A DNA stretch of 64,000 nucleotides from Anthoceros angustus (Eukaryota; Streptophyta; Anthocerotopsida; Anthocerotales; Anthocerotaceae), in assembly GCA_010909165.1 (NCBI GenBank), contig MU008173.1, forward strand, positions 434,001-498,000. Direction: 5' to 3'. A model generated the notes under the pieces. It did not search any database. It saw only the letters and a list, made by a program, of their open reading frames with translations, and was not told the origin of the DNA. Shown here in pieces: positions 45,485-55,970 of the stretch (position 1 is its first letter; each line of letters opens with the position of its first letter). Made by a program: the position numbers and the translations under genes.

Positions 45485-46102
45485 GCCGGACCAAAAGGGC
45501 TTTGGCTGGGTTGATTGTTCAATGACATCATCGTTGAATGTTGGGAGGACATTAGCAGGGCGTGGAGAGAATTAGCTGGTGGGAGGACGATGCAGCAGTC
45601 TGTGGGAGGACAGAGCAGCGGTGGGATAAAAGTGAGGCCTTTCGCAACAAGTATTTTCCTCTTCCTATTGCCCTTCCTCATACAAGATGTTGCCGTCTTC
45701 AACGCTGTGAATGGAGAAAGAAGAAGCTACAAAGATGTAGGAATGTGGCCATTCTAAACACTCCACTCATGTAAACAAGGCTGAAACATCCATCTCGCGC
45801 CGGGTTATCCAATTGGCGCTGTCCTGCAATTTCAACCGGTCCTCTTTAGTATCCCCGGCCGAAGTGAGTCATCACGATTGATTCCGTTTTTTCTTAGCCT
45901 AATCTGGCTCATCTGCTATGACCAGATTCCATGTATTGAAAGGGCCAATCTCCGGCCAAGTGAGCTTTCTCTAGAACTTGTATCAGTTTGGCACCATGGA
46001 GAGTAGCATAGGACTGTAGATTCTGCAGGCTATGGTTGTTACACAAGTTTTCTAGAATATGTAGGTGCTTCCTTCCAATCATGTTGATTCTGTTGCTGTT
46101 AG

Positions 46103-46292
46103 TGGCACTTGGCTACAACTTTCAGCTCAACTTGTGCTTATGTTAGCTCTTGGTTTGTCGTGATAGTGATGTTTTCAATTTTTACAGGCTTCGTCCAATG
46201 GTACTAGGTACAACTTTTAGCTCAATTTGTGCTCTTGCTAGCTATTGCTTTGTAGTGATAGTGCTGTTTTTTAATTTTTACAAGCATTGTCC
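46103..46292. repeat. About 96-bp tandem duplication
   Basis: Copies at about 46103-46198 and 46199-46292 share TACAACTTT-AGCTCAA-TTGTGCT, TAGTGATAGTG and TTTTTACA. They are diverged by substitutions, so the duplication is old. No coding potential. Confidence 0.75.
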
Positions 46293-46327
46293 ATAAATCT
46301 CTGCCCACGGCTAGATCATACGGCCCG

Positions 46328-46481
46328 TGAGTCTTGGTTGCAAGTTTGTGAGCCAAGGTTCAAAAGTGGCTCCAAGTTTTGTCACATCTACAAAGTCTCG
46401 CCCATGAGTCTTGGTTGCAAGTTTGTGAGCCAAGGTTCAAAAGTGGCTCCAAGTTCTGTCACATCTACAAAGTCTCGCCAC
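46328..46481. repeat. 77-bp tandem duplication
   Basis: Two nearly identical copies, 46328-46404 and 46405-46481, starting TGAGTCTTGGTTGCAAG. I see one substitution in the aligned part (AAGTTTTGTC versus AAGTTCTGTC), so it is recent. Confidence 0.85.
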
Positions 46482-46793
46482 AGGCAACATAATTTCAGGT
46501 ATATGGTGACAACATATCAAAAGTATCTTAGAGTTGGACCACCAGCTCATACTTGAGCAGCCTCAAAGCATATTTGAACAGACTCAAAGCTTATTTGAAC
46601 AGATTACAAGCTTCAGATCCGTTCAGATGTGATGGAACACTACATTATTTAAAAGCAAAACTGTGATCAGCTTAGGAACATTCACCAAGGTTCCAAGCGT
46701 TTACCAACCAACCCACACCTCGGCTTTTAAACAGACCTACCCTTCTAAAGAACTCCAACACCAAAAACCAATAGCAAACCTAGCACATTCACA

Positions 46794-47675
46794 TCATCGC
46801 TCCATAAGCAATCCTGTTGCCTTGCACTTACGTATGCACTTGTTGCAAAGCCATGCTGTTTCCTTTCCTTGTGCGTATCTCACTTGTCTGAGCTGGAACA
46901 TCTCCCACATACGGCCATGGAGGGATTTTAGAATGTCTTCGAGTCCTAACCAGGCATCCACATTGCCATCCTCTTCATTCACGGCCACCATGTTATGGAA
47001 TTGTTGGTGGTTGGACAATGTTTCCCCTACCAATCCCATCACTGTCATTGGCATGGATCCTGCCCTGTTTGCAAAGTCCGTAGCTGCTTCCAAACCAATA
47101 CATGCAAGCTCGCTTTGGCTAGAAACACAAGTTAGCACTCATCACAAAGCTTTCAATCCACTTGTAGTTTTTGATCGTATAACCAAAGGATAACCAGGTT
47201 GTCCTTGTACAATATGGTCGCCACCTCTCTCCTCACACATGAGATGCAAATGCACCGCTTTGCCAACCTAAATCAAAGCCATAAAACTTTCTCGGAAGGA
47301 TACATCATCACTACACAAGAAAGGACGACGAGGCAAGCTGGAACCATGATACCCTATAATAGCATCCATGTTGCATTTCAAAGCCCTCAATGTTTCTCTT
47401 TTCGACTCCATCAGCTTAGCTTCAACTAATCTAATCAACTCCAGTAACTCCTTTTGATTACTGTCTAGTTTGTCCATCACGTGCAAGTGTTGCATATCAA
47501 GCTTCGACTCTTGTATATCAAGCTTCTGCAATATTATAATTAAAATGTTTAACCAAGTTCTCCTATTTCCCACGGAGAGGTCAGAGTGACTTCGTAAAGG
47601 AACTGTAGACACACTGTGACTTGCTGCAGCCTTGGAGCTTGTGACCATATGTGACATTGACACAAGATCTTTCAT
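46794..47675 (-). CDS. Possible two-exon gene, coiled-coil protein of unknown function
   Basis: Two minus-strand open segments, 47675-47268 (135 codons) and 47138-46794 (114 codons), may be exons of one gene. The first has a clear heptad-like helix (LDIQESKLDMQHLHVMDKL, then ELLELIRLVEAKLMES). The second contains DAWLGLEDILKSLHGRMWEMF and a C-rich end (WLCNKCIRKC). I do not recognise the family and splice sites were not settled. Amino-acid composition is protein-like and the opposite-strand ORF is less so. It could instead be a pseudogene. Confidence 0.4.
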
Positions 47676-47977
47676 TCATACCAGTCAATCCTAAGACTAT
47701 ACTCTCGCTCTGAGAATTTTACAGGACTTTGTTTCTTAGACATTGGGACAATAATCTGGGCCCACGCCAAACGTCTCAAGATTCAAAAGATGCAAAAGGT
47801 TCTCACTACTAGTTCAAAGTTTTAACCACTAGAAAAAAGATGAGGGTTAAGTAAAGATAAGAACATATCCACATTAGGGAGTTGCACAAAAAAGGTTGAA
47901 AACATCGAAAGGAACCCTTTAAAACAACAAAAATATCAAAACAAATACAAAACGATTCAAAAATTGTCAAATTTTAG

Positions 47978-48119
47978 GCGTTTCCTGAGTTGTTCCGTAC
48001 CAAAGGGCACGTTCCCACGTGTTACTCACCCGTCCGCCACTAACCCCGAAGGTCCGTTCGACTTGCATGTGTTAGGCCTGCCGCCAGCGTTCGCTCTGAG
48101 CCAGGATCAAACTCTCAGG
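47978..48119 (-). rRNA. 5' end of a bacterial-type 16S rRNA (fragment)
   Basis: The minus strand begins with the universal 27F priming site AGAGTTTGATCCTGGCTCAG, followed by GCGAACGCTGGCGGC, CCTAACACATGCAAGTCGAA, GTGGCGGACGGGTGAGTAAC, ACGTGGGAACGTGCCC and GGAACAACTCAGG. This is the first 130-140 nt of 16S rRNA. GGCAGGCCTAAC and GGGAACGTGCCCTTTGG are alphaproteobacterial in type (Caulobacterales-like). The land-plant plastid gene (GGCATGCTTAAC) and the plant mitochondrial gene differ clearly. It ends abruptly near 47978 and is not a working gene. Confidence 0.85.
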
Positions 48120-48160
48120 TTGAGTTGACCGCTAACTTCAAAACAGTGAACCTCGGGGAA

Positions 48161-48161
48161 N
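48161..48161. other. Single ambiguous base (N)
   Basis: The only non-ACGT base I noticed. It lies 42 bp upstream of the rRNA 5' end, exactly between the bacterial-type sequence and the methyltransferase intron, so it may mark an assembly join. Confidence 0.9.
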
Positions 48162-48304
48162 AGCGGTGCTCGAGCAGCGCCTCCACGCTTGAGAGTCAAG
48201 TCATGCCAATTCTGCCATCCATCCAAGAACCAAACCCTAACGCGGTCAGCAAACAGCTCTCTCGGTGCCTCCAATACTCCCCAAGCACCAACAATCTCCC
48301 TCAC

Positions 48305-49330
48305 CTGGAAAGGCCAGGGTACGGGGCGATGCCTGGAGCAGAATTCACAGCCATCAAAGCAGCTTCAATCAGCAAGGTCCCTGCACATGGGATCCAGGAG
48401 AACCAAATCCCCGTCTCCGCCGAAGCTCTTGTTTGCCTGACCTCCGAGCCCTGGCAGCCACCTGTTCCACCTGGCAAGCATGAGCATGCCCGCCGCGATC
48501 CCCTCGTTCAAGCTGGCCTTGTGCATGGCACTCCGGTACCCCCGCTTGTGCAGGCTCGCCCCGCTCATGTCCCGGTACAGCACGGCCTGGTCCCGGTACA
48601 GGGACAGGAACAAGGGCACATCCGGGGCCTGGGCCTCGCCAGGGGCCTCGGGCCGGGCTCCCTTGCACGCGTCTCTGCAGGCATCGCAGATTGCATCCTT
48701 GGCCCTCACAGAGGCCACCATGGAGTTGTCCAGGCCCGCGCAGCTCCACACCCGGCTCTGCACCACGAAGGTCCTGAACTTCCACAAAGACTCCGCCCCC
48801 GACCCAGTGCTGGGCCTCTTCTTCCACGGCATGTAGAGCTGCTTCTTAGGCCTTGCCCCGGCGCCATCGCCGAGCTCTGGAGTGGGAGGCCCGTCTGTGA
48901 CGAGCAGGTCGGCCCAGTCCACCGCCTCCCGGACGAACTTGTAGACGGGGTCCTGGGATCTGGGGAGCGGGCCAGACGCCAGCTCCATCAGCACCCTAAC
49001 CCCGCATCGCAGCCAGAGGTTCGCCCTGTAGCCCGTGCTGCGGGAGCCCGTGAAGGCCACCCCGGCCGAGCCCGGCTGCACGCGGGTGGCCCCAATCATG
49101 GGCCCCCGTAGCTCCGCGGCCACCACCTCCTCCAGCCCCGGGCTGCAGGTCACGTAGAATTTGTGGGCGACAGCGGCGTCCACAGTGGCGGCGGCGGCCC
49201 GGGGAGAGGGGGATGCACGGAGCCCGGTCAGCCGCCATGGCGGCTTCCTGGCAGGTGCTGTGGCGTCGCCAAGAGTGTGGAGGCCTGTCCAGAGGCCTCC
49301 GGGCGGTGACGAGGGCCACGCTCGCGCCAT
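48305..49330 (-). CDS. THUMP-domain RNA methyltransferase (UPF0020/RlmL type), first exon
   Basis: Likely an S-adenosylmethionine-dependent guanine-N2 methyltransferase acting on rRNA or tRNA. The start ATG at 49330 is followed by an R/A/S/P-rich 50-residue leader that looks like an organelle transit peptide. Residues about 55-140 form a THUMP-like domain (HKFYVTCSPGLEEVVAAEL, ANLWLRCGVRVLMELA). The methyltransferase part has LFLSLYRDQAVLYRDMSG, LHKRGYR, ASLNEGIAAGMLMLARW and LLDPMC. In the SAM loop (DPMCGSGT in the family) about five bases are missing, shifting the frame; in the next frame it continues GTLLIEAALMAVNSAPG and ends at a good donor, CCAG/GTGAGG, at 48305/48304. Later exons are not visible to the left. 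It is divergent to the gene starting at 49475. Confidence 0.85.
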
Positions 49331-49474
49331 GGCGGGAGGAGTCGGTGGGCACGACGGGCTGCCACCGGTGGGGGCGGAGTGGGCCTCGGCTGATGTGGAG
49401 ATGCAGAAAGAGAGAGCTGGAGATCTGCGTCCTCGGAAATTTCTGCACGTATCTGCCTAGAGTGTGAGGGACGC
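49331..49474. promoter_or_regulatory. Compact divergent intergenic region
   Basis: Only 144 bp separate the methyltransferase ATG (minus) from the ATG of the membrane-protein gene (plus). No TATA box is evident. It probably serves as a bidirectional promoter or contains both 5' UTRs. Confidence 0.5.
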
Positions 49475-50746
49475 ATGCCCGCCCCCTTACTCCTGCGCAA
49501 CGTGCTCCTGATTCTCGCCACTTGCCTCGTCCTTGTCACAAACGGAGTTCAGGCTGCTGGAGGACGGGAGGGATTGAAATTCATCCTGACTGACTGGGAG
49601 CATGGAGAGTTTCTGCAGGCTGGAGGCTTGAGCGGTATTGGTGGTGTCGGGGACGAGGTGTGGGGTGGCTGGGTGGTGAGGATGGTGTGCTTTTCGGGAG
49701 CCCTGGAGGTGACTTGTGGGGGCTCTGTGGCTGGGGCGCGGGGGAAGGATGGTGGGTTGGTGCGGGGATGTGGGTGGGTGCTGCATCGCAAGGGAAATTT
49801 GCTGACAATTCAGAATGGGTTTGGTGGGTTGCACGCGGGTTGCAGCCAGGAGGTGAGTGTTAGTGGGATGAGGTTGGGACGCGGGGCGGCCAGGGGGAGG
49901 GTGGCGGATGGGTTTGCCCGCCAGCGTTTGTGTGTTCGGATGAGGAGTGGGCAGGACGAGGAGCCCGAGAAGGAGAAGTTTGTGGGCGACAAGCAGGTGC
50001 AGGATCGGTTGGTGAAGATGGTGAGGCTGCAGACTGGGAAAATGCGTGTCAGCGAGTTTGTGGATGAGAGATCTAGTTACTTGACGGATTTAGCAGAGCA
50101 GGCCAAGGCGGAAACGTACAAGATTGCTGAAGACACCATGCGAGGGATGGATGAAGCTGGGTCGAAGGTGCGTTCCGAGTCAATCCTCTTTTGTTGAGTC
50201 CGTGTGAAGTATGCTTGCTCCCCGGGGCAGTACTTGGGAAGCAGGGGACCTGAGAGCTGACGCATTTGCAGTTTCAATTTGCAGGTATTGAAAAGGGTGG
50301 AGGCCGATGCGCAGGCATTTGAGGATGAATTGGCATCCACGAGGGCTGAGATCGAGGCAAAGGAGAAGGAATTTGAGGAGTTTGAAAAAAATGTACAGAA
50401 TGCACGAAGTGAGGGGCTGTTTTTCAAAAGCCTGTATAAGCCCATCAAGTCTTGGAAGAAGAGGAGCCCGGAAGAGCGGAAGGCCATAGAGGAACAGGCA
50501 GCAGCGATTGCAGAGCTGACCAAGATGTCAGCAGGATCCAGATCTAGAAGGTATCTGTATGGGGTGCTCATTTTCCTTCTCACCCTCACGTTGATGGAAA
50601 CGGTTTCAGCAGGGGATTTCAATTTTACAAAGTTCTCCATCTATGCCGGAGTCCTGGCATTTCTGCTCCTGCAGTTCTCCTTCGAGAAGTCCCTTGCCTC
50701 TGGCACAGAAGATCGGGTTCCCAAGGAGGAGGAAAAGGATCATTGA
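49475..50746 (+). CDS. Membrane-anchored coiled-coil protein, uncharacterised, two or three exons
   Basis: The start at 49475 gives a signal peptide or anchor (MPAPLLLRNVLLILATCLVL). A clear intron, 50168-50284 (GTGCGT...TTGCAG), joins DEAGSK to VLKRVEADAQAF in phase 0. After it come a long charged coiled coil (EDELASTRAEIEAKEKEFEE), then ARSEGLFFKSLYKPIKSW, two C-terminal membrane segments (YLYGVLIFLLTLTLM and FSIYAGVLAFLLLQFSF) and a charged tail, EEEKDH. The G-rich part 49676-49954 starts GTGAGG and ends GGGCAG, is 279 bp and in phase, so it may be a retained or misread intron. I do not recognise the family. It is convergent with the dynein light-chain gene, 224 bp between stop codons. Confidence 0.75.
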
Positions 50747-50970
50747 TGCATTACTTGGATGAATACGTGGATTGCAGCCAGCAGATAACGGGTTTCCAAG
50801 TCTGCACTCTGATCGATTATGGACGCATGAAGAGTCAGTCCATGATGGAGGTCAGCTTCACTTTAAGTGTGTACAGGGCTTCTTATATTTGTCTCCCTCG
50901 TCGCAAATAGTGCGCTCTTAACATCATTGGCATGTTTATTGTCTGCCGCCTGAACTTGTTGTAATATACT

Positions 50971-51683
50971 TCACAGAAAAAGCCCGTAGATGGTAACAAT
51001 ACAGTACATTGTCTTGTTCTCCCAGCGAATTGTGCGACTGCCTGCACAAGAAACATCAAAAGGCGGTTATTCTGAGTTCATGTCATAGCAAACAACTGCA
51101 CAGGGTAAGATGGCTCTAGACCATCCACAATAGGATCCCAGTAGCACGACGTGGCAGTGATCATTCCTGCTCCGTTCTTCTGCATCAGGATGCACGTCAC
51201 TGCAGTGCAATGCAAGGAAACCAGATGAGCGTTTCAGGAGCTTGAGCGAAGGGCCACATCTGAAGGATCAGGATTTTGTGTTTGTACCAACATATTTGAA
51301 TGGTTTGTCCAGTGAAGCTAGTCTTAGCATAGATATCTCAACAACACGAGCTGCCCAAATGCCAACCTGCAGCTTGGGATGAGGGTTACGGCAACATCCA
51401 GCGTGCTGAAGTAGAGCGCAACTGGCGTAACATTGCATTTGCCCCACAAGGAATAGAACCAGTACCTTTGCATGATTGTAAGGATTGCTGCCAATGGCCT
51501 CGTCTATGGAATCTTTGATGATAATATTTATCTCGTCGGCTACGAAGGTGGCCTGCGACAATTTTACGATGGGTGGCATGTATTTCATTGTGTTTCACAG
51601 TTTTCTAGCATCGGAGACTCATGGATCCTTGTAACGCAACTCACATCATCCGCGGACTTGACGGAGGTTCCTCCGTCGGCCAT
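50971..51683 (-). CDS. Dynein light chain, Tctex-type, five exons
   Basis: Tctex-type light chains bind the dynein intermediate chain in cytoplasmic and axonemal dyneins. Five exons join cleanly: 51683-51645 ([13 protein letters not shown]), 51552-51466 ([19 protein letters not shown], then [10 protein letters not shown]), 51366-51288 ([20 protein letters not shown]), 51199-51122 ([20 protein letters not shown], then WDPIVDG) and 51041-50971 ([18 protein letters not shown], stop). The total is 354 bp, giving 117 residues, the normal Tctex1 length. All introns are GT-AG and 75-100 bp. The hallmark motifs KPFKYV, MQKNGAG, CYWD and [10 protein letters not shown] are all present and no frame break is needed, so the gene looks functional. 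Confidence 0.93.
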
Positions 51684-52180
51684 GAAACAAACTCTGAATC
51701 AGCGATGTGATTGAGAGTCTACAAGATGTTATGTGCCCCGTCAACCAGGCTCACACCGCCCTTATGGTGCGTTAGAGAACCTCCATTCCAAGTCCTCAAG
51801 TAATGGCCCTATCATACTTTCATCCATTTGAAGAAGGGTAGAGAACGCCATGGCAGACGGTAGCTCAGATTAGGTCTGAAGAAAACAGTGAGGAGAAACA
51901 GTTACAAATTCAAACGGGTGAAAGGGGCAGTTAGACTGAAGGAAAGGCAATTGCCTCAAGAAAACAGCCTGAACAAAAAACGTTCTGTTCATAAAAACAT
52001 ACAGCCTAAAGCGTTGCGTCATGAGCAATGTATTCTCATCACAGAGGTCACAGTGGTGAGCAAACTGAATTGCGGGCGTGAAATCCTACAACGCAAGCCC
52101 AAATCTGTGTTGCGCTAACAAGTTATTTGCTGAGCAAGGAGGCTTCTCTACTTCGATCCCCACAAGCTACTTTCCATCAA
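51684..52180. other. Intergenic, no gene seen
   Basis: This lies upstream of the dynein light-chain gene (minus) and downstream of the DUF538 gene (minus), so it should hold the promoter of the first and the 3' UTR of the second. Short ORFs here are not convincing. Confidence 0.5.
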
Positions 52181-52600
52181 TCACTGGCCCGGGGCAAAGG
52201 CTTCCACGTTGAACGTCTTGGTGACGCCTGCGAAAGCCCTGAAGTGGATCTTATCAGTCGGGGGGTTGTCCACGGAGATATCCCCAATAGACACCCAGAG
52301 GAGAAACTCCTTCGCCTTCACTCCAGTTAGCTTCTTCAGGTGCCCCTTCTCCAGGAAGGCCTGCACTTCGGTGCCGTAGCTCACAAGCTTTCCGGCAAGC
52401 TTGAACTGGTGAGTGATGGGCGCCTTCTGCTTGATCCACACGAATCCCGTTTCTGGAATATAGCCGCTCTCCACCACATCTTTCAATGGGAGGAGCCCGC
52501 CGGGCAGGCCGAAGGATTGAATCAGATCCACAGCCTTGGTCAGAGCCTCCGGCCCCCTGGACACCTCCGCTTTGGAGAGGTCCTGGCTACCGTCGGCCAT
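52181..52600 (-). CDS. DUF538 protein, SVB-like
   Basis: Intact single-exon gene of 139 residues. It matches the plant DUF538 group that includes Arabidopsis SVB (smaller with variable branches): LPGGLLPLKDVVESGY, TGFVWIKQK, ITHQF, KLVSYGTEVQAFLEKG, KKLTGVKAKEFLLWV, DNPPTDKIHF and TKTFNVEAF. Family members are small beta-rich proteins linked to trichome and stress phenotypes; biochemistry is uncertain. The start MADGSQDL at 52600 is preferred; an in-frame ATG eight codons upstream (52624) would add MQRRSLVS. No signal peptide is seen. This gene and the dynein light chain lack the frame breaks seen in other genes of the window. Confidence 0.92.
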   Translation of the reverse strand: MADGSQDLSKAEVSRGPEALTKAVDLIQSFGLPGGLLPLKDVVESGYIPETGFVWIKQKAPITHQFKLAGKLVSYGTEVQAFLEKGHLKKLTGVKAKEFLLWVSIGDISVDNPPTDKIHFRAFAGVTKTFNVEAFAPGQ

Positions 52601-53539
52601 GCTAACCAACGAGCGGCGCTGCAAGCAGATTCAGATCAGAGGATCGGAGCCGCAGGCAATAACTTGAAGCCACAGGCAGAAACAATTGGCCCTCTGGAAG
52701 TGCCTGCTGCAGAGGCTGGTGAACAGCAAGAACACAGCAAATTGCAATTCGATGCAAGAAAGCAAGAAGCTAGTTGTCTGACCAGCAACAACCAGAGGTA
52801 GATGCAAGGAAAGCTTTGCGGGGGAGCAGGGTTCTGCCAGGCTACAGGGTTTTGCCAGGGCGTGCAAAGTACATGAAACTGCCACCTACCCAAGTACAGA
52901 ACCTATTCCGTTTCGCTGGCACTGAAGCTTTGCGCCATCTACTCCTCACGCTTCCATTATTATAGCCACCTGCGAGACATTGATTTATGCTGCGCCTCCC
53001 GTGCTTGTGGTTGTAGTACCTAGACGTGACAGAAGGCCTACTCACAATGTGCCACAACGCAAAGAGAGCAAGCTAGGTGTATATGTGCCGTACCCACGGG
53101 GACTATGTATTGCGAATGAGAGAAGTCGTGAAAGAGCTTTATAGGTGGTCTTTGTTTAATAAGGGAAAAAACGATGGGAAAAAGCCCATCCAGCACGGGA
53201 CAACCAAAGAGGACTTAAGGGTCAAGATGAAACTGCTCCAAGACCTTCATATGCAGAAAGAACAAAAGGCCTGTAAACCACTGAGGAAGAGGAAAAGCGT
53301 TGCCGCCTTGTGATGGATTACCATCGAGAGAGCCCTTTGAAGGGCAATGGAGGAAGAAGCATCGCCGCCTCGTGAAGGATAACCGTCGAGAGAGCCCTTG
53401 AAGGGCAATGGAGACCCGATGTCTGAAGTAAGTTATCATACGTCTCAAGTGCAAGTGGGATAAAGAGGTGGTCTACTTGCATTCCTCTATACTTCCTGAC
53501 CTTGAGAGCCACAGCTTCTATGGCAACCCAACCAAGACG
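52601..53539. other. Intergenic; one short tandem duplication
   Basis: No gene that I recognise. A unit of about 55 bp (CATCGAGAGAGCCC-TTGAAGGGCAATGGA) is present twice at about 53300-53411 and has diverged by a few bases. Confidence 0.5.
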
Positions 53540-55970
53540 ATTAGTGATGACCTAAGCGGAGTAAGTGTCGCGAGCAGGGTCAGTAACCACCACTTCGGCC
53601 ACCGAGATTTGGTCACCACGAATAAGGTACAAGTGAGCCCTGATTGAGCAACTTGTACGAAGAGTGTACCCTCGCTCCCTCCAGGCCATGTAGCTGCTTT
53701 CGCGAGCCGTGGCAAACATGACATCACGAACTGCGTCGTGGATGGTGATACAGTGACCCCCATGGGGACAACGACCAAGGTGTACCCCAGAGTCATCGAG
53801 GGCAGAGCCGCACTCGCAGGTAAGGAGGGAAGACGCCACATGCAGGAGCAGGCTAAGACGGAATCGCATCGCAATAGGTGAAGGTGGTTGGTGCAACAAC
53901 AAAACCTCGGATACATGGACAAGCCAGAAGCCAAGTGCCTGCGCCCTTACCAGAAGAAGACCGAAGCCAAGCTCTCATAGACCTCGGTATGGAGGAGACC
54001 AGGAGGACGAACCTGTAAAGCTTGGTGAGCACCTCGCGACGCCGCAACCCCGCTTGAGATGAAAAGTTGAGAAAGGGGTACCCCGCCTAGCATCCATCCT
54101 GGCAGGCTGAGGAATTGGAGGGAAGGTTCCCTCCTCCACACCATAAACGAGTTCCTCTACAAAAGGCCGGTCCTAGAGGATGCAGCGAAAGGCCAAGGCA
54201 GGGGCTGACAGGGCCCATCTCTCCAAAAAAGCTGTCGGGGAAGGAACCTCGAGTGAGAATAGGCCAATGCCCCCGAATTGCACTGGCACGAACGCTTGCC
54301 AGCGGGCCAAATCGCCCGCAAGGCACTCAAAAGCCCCTGGGCCCATGATGTCCCTAAGAGTGTCCATAATCTTCCTATTAAACCCTTGCAACAAAGACAG
54401 AAGAACCTGAGATGGGGGCAACGTGCGAGTGAGGTAGCCAGGGCACCTAGTAAAACAGGAGGAAAGAATTCCAAAGGCCACTTGAGCATCCCCCAACAGA
54501 GGGAGGTCCTTGACATGGGATAGGTCTTCCTGGAGAGCCTGGTCCAGGAAGCTCCCAATGAATCAAGGGAGCCGAAGGGGACTTCCAAAATCCAAGGCCG
54601 GAGCAATCTCCCCAGCAGGGAACTGCAAAGTAGGGAGGATGTCCGACGGGGACTAGACACGGCACTTGGAGAGCTTGACCTTCAAGCTAAACAAAGAGAG
54701 CTTATGGGAGAAGAGCTCGAAGGCCTCCTTGACCTTGTCCCTAGGCCCGAGGATGTGAGAGTCGTTTGCCAGCGATGGGAAGACACAGTCGCGCGCGGAG
54801 AAAGCGGCCCTGGATGGGGCCTTGTAGTGAGCGATGGAAAAGAGAGGACCGCCTATAGGGTCATCTTGGCTAATGCCTATGGCCGATTCCAAGATGGAGA
54901 CGGAAAATCCTGAAGATATGTTCTTGTGCTAATAATAGAGATTGAAAGACCTCCTGTAGAAGCACCGGACAAAAGGGATAAGGCTCCCTAGGACATCACT
55001 AGCGTCCTTGAGCTGCTCGAAGATGACGCTCCTGGAAATGGTATTGAGGTGTTCTCAACATCTACCTGTAAGACCACCCACTCTGGGTGGGTGTCAAAGC
55101 ATGTCTGCACACCAAATACCACACACTCGTAACACCCCGAAGTGATGATGCCAAATTGAAGGGTGTTAAGGTGCTAGTAGAGGAGGGAGTGGCACTGAAG
55201 GGCAATAGTACGACTGAGAAGCCGCATGAAGGCTTTCCCGACCACAAGTGGATGCACACCAAAGCCTGGGGTAGGATTGTTCATTGTGACTAGTGTGCTA
55301 GCTGCAAGGACTTGAGAGATCCAAAGAGGCGTTTCTCCCCGCGCCACAGTAGCAACCAGGGAAAAGAGCTCATGGAAGCCGCTGAATGGGTCTTTAGAGA
55401 GAAAAAGGTCCATAAGATGTTCAAACACCATTCCACATAGTCCGGCAAAAGAAAGACGTAGGCGAGAGAGGAGCCGTTTTATCGGTCCATGTAGAAAGGT
55501 CCTCGTGACACTGTCGAGTATGTCCGAGGGGATGGAATCCTTAAGGGTTGGATGGAGGGCATAAAGCACTGCAATGGTCTCCTCAGAAGCAAAGGCTTCG
55601 GGGCTGGATGGAGGGTGCGAAGTGCCACAATGGTCTAGATCTCCTCAATAGTAGGGAGTAAAGAAAGGAGGCGTAGAGCCCTAATAGCATGGGCATATTC
55701 ACTTGCTTAACCTAACAACTTGCATTGCCATAGGTTGGCAGCCACACTCAGGGCTTATTCCATATGCAGTGCGGATTTTGCCCAAGCCTTGAAAGCCTCG
55801 CAAAGCCTCCTCCTGACGAGACACCCAATCTCCAGCCCGAAAGCGACGGAGACGAATGGCGACCTTCTGATGACCTGAAGCCCCACCTCGAGTACAACGC
55901 AAACATTAGTGGGGCAAAAGCAAAAGAAGACACCAAGCCAGCTCGTTCTGGGAGTCGAGCGCAAGACGAT
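53540..55970 (-). pseudogene. Non-LTR-type retrotransposon reverse transcriptase, inactivated
   Basis: Frame-broken RT polyprotein. In order: GMVFEHLMDLFLSKDPFSGF (about 55440-55380), an LAAS- and GVHPLVVGKAFMRLLSR-type motif (about 55300-55220), motif A HPEWVVLQVDVENT plus NTISRSVIFEQL (about 55090-55010), GISQDDPIGGPLF (about 54870), the motif C region FPSLANDSHILGP (about 54780), LSKCRV, QFGGIGLFSLE (about 54230), and a late zinc-finger-like segment (LTCECGSALDDSGVHLGRCP, HDAVRDVMF, about 53800-53700). This order fits LINE-like elements, although the exact clade is not certain. The catalytic Y/F-A-D-D is replaced by LAND, and at least four frame shifts are present. Confidence 0.75.

Noticed and set aside
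47978-48119. Plastid or mitochondrial rRNA insertion
   Set aside because: The variable parts (GGCAGGCCTAAC, GGGAACGTGCCCTTTGG) differ from land-plant plastid and mitochondrial small-subunit rRNA and match alphaproteobacterial usage.
48125-49111. 328-codon plus-strand ORF
   Set aside because: It is antisense to the methyltransferase exon, runs through the N and has repetitive low-quality composition. The minus strand has the conserved domains.
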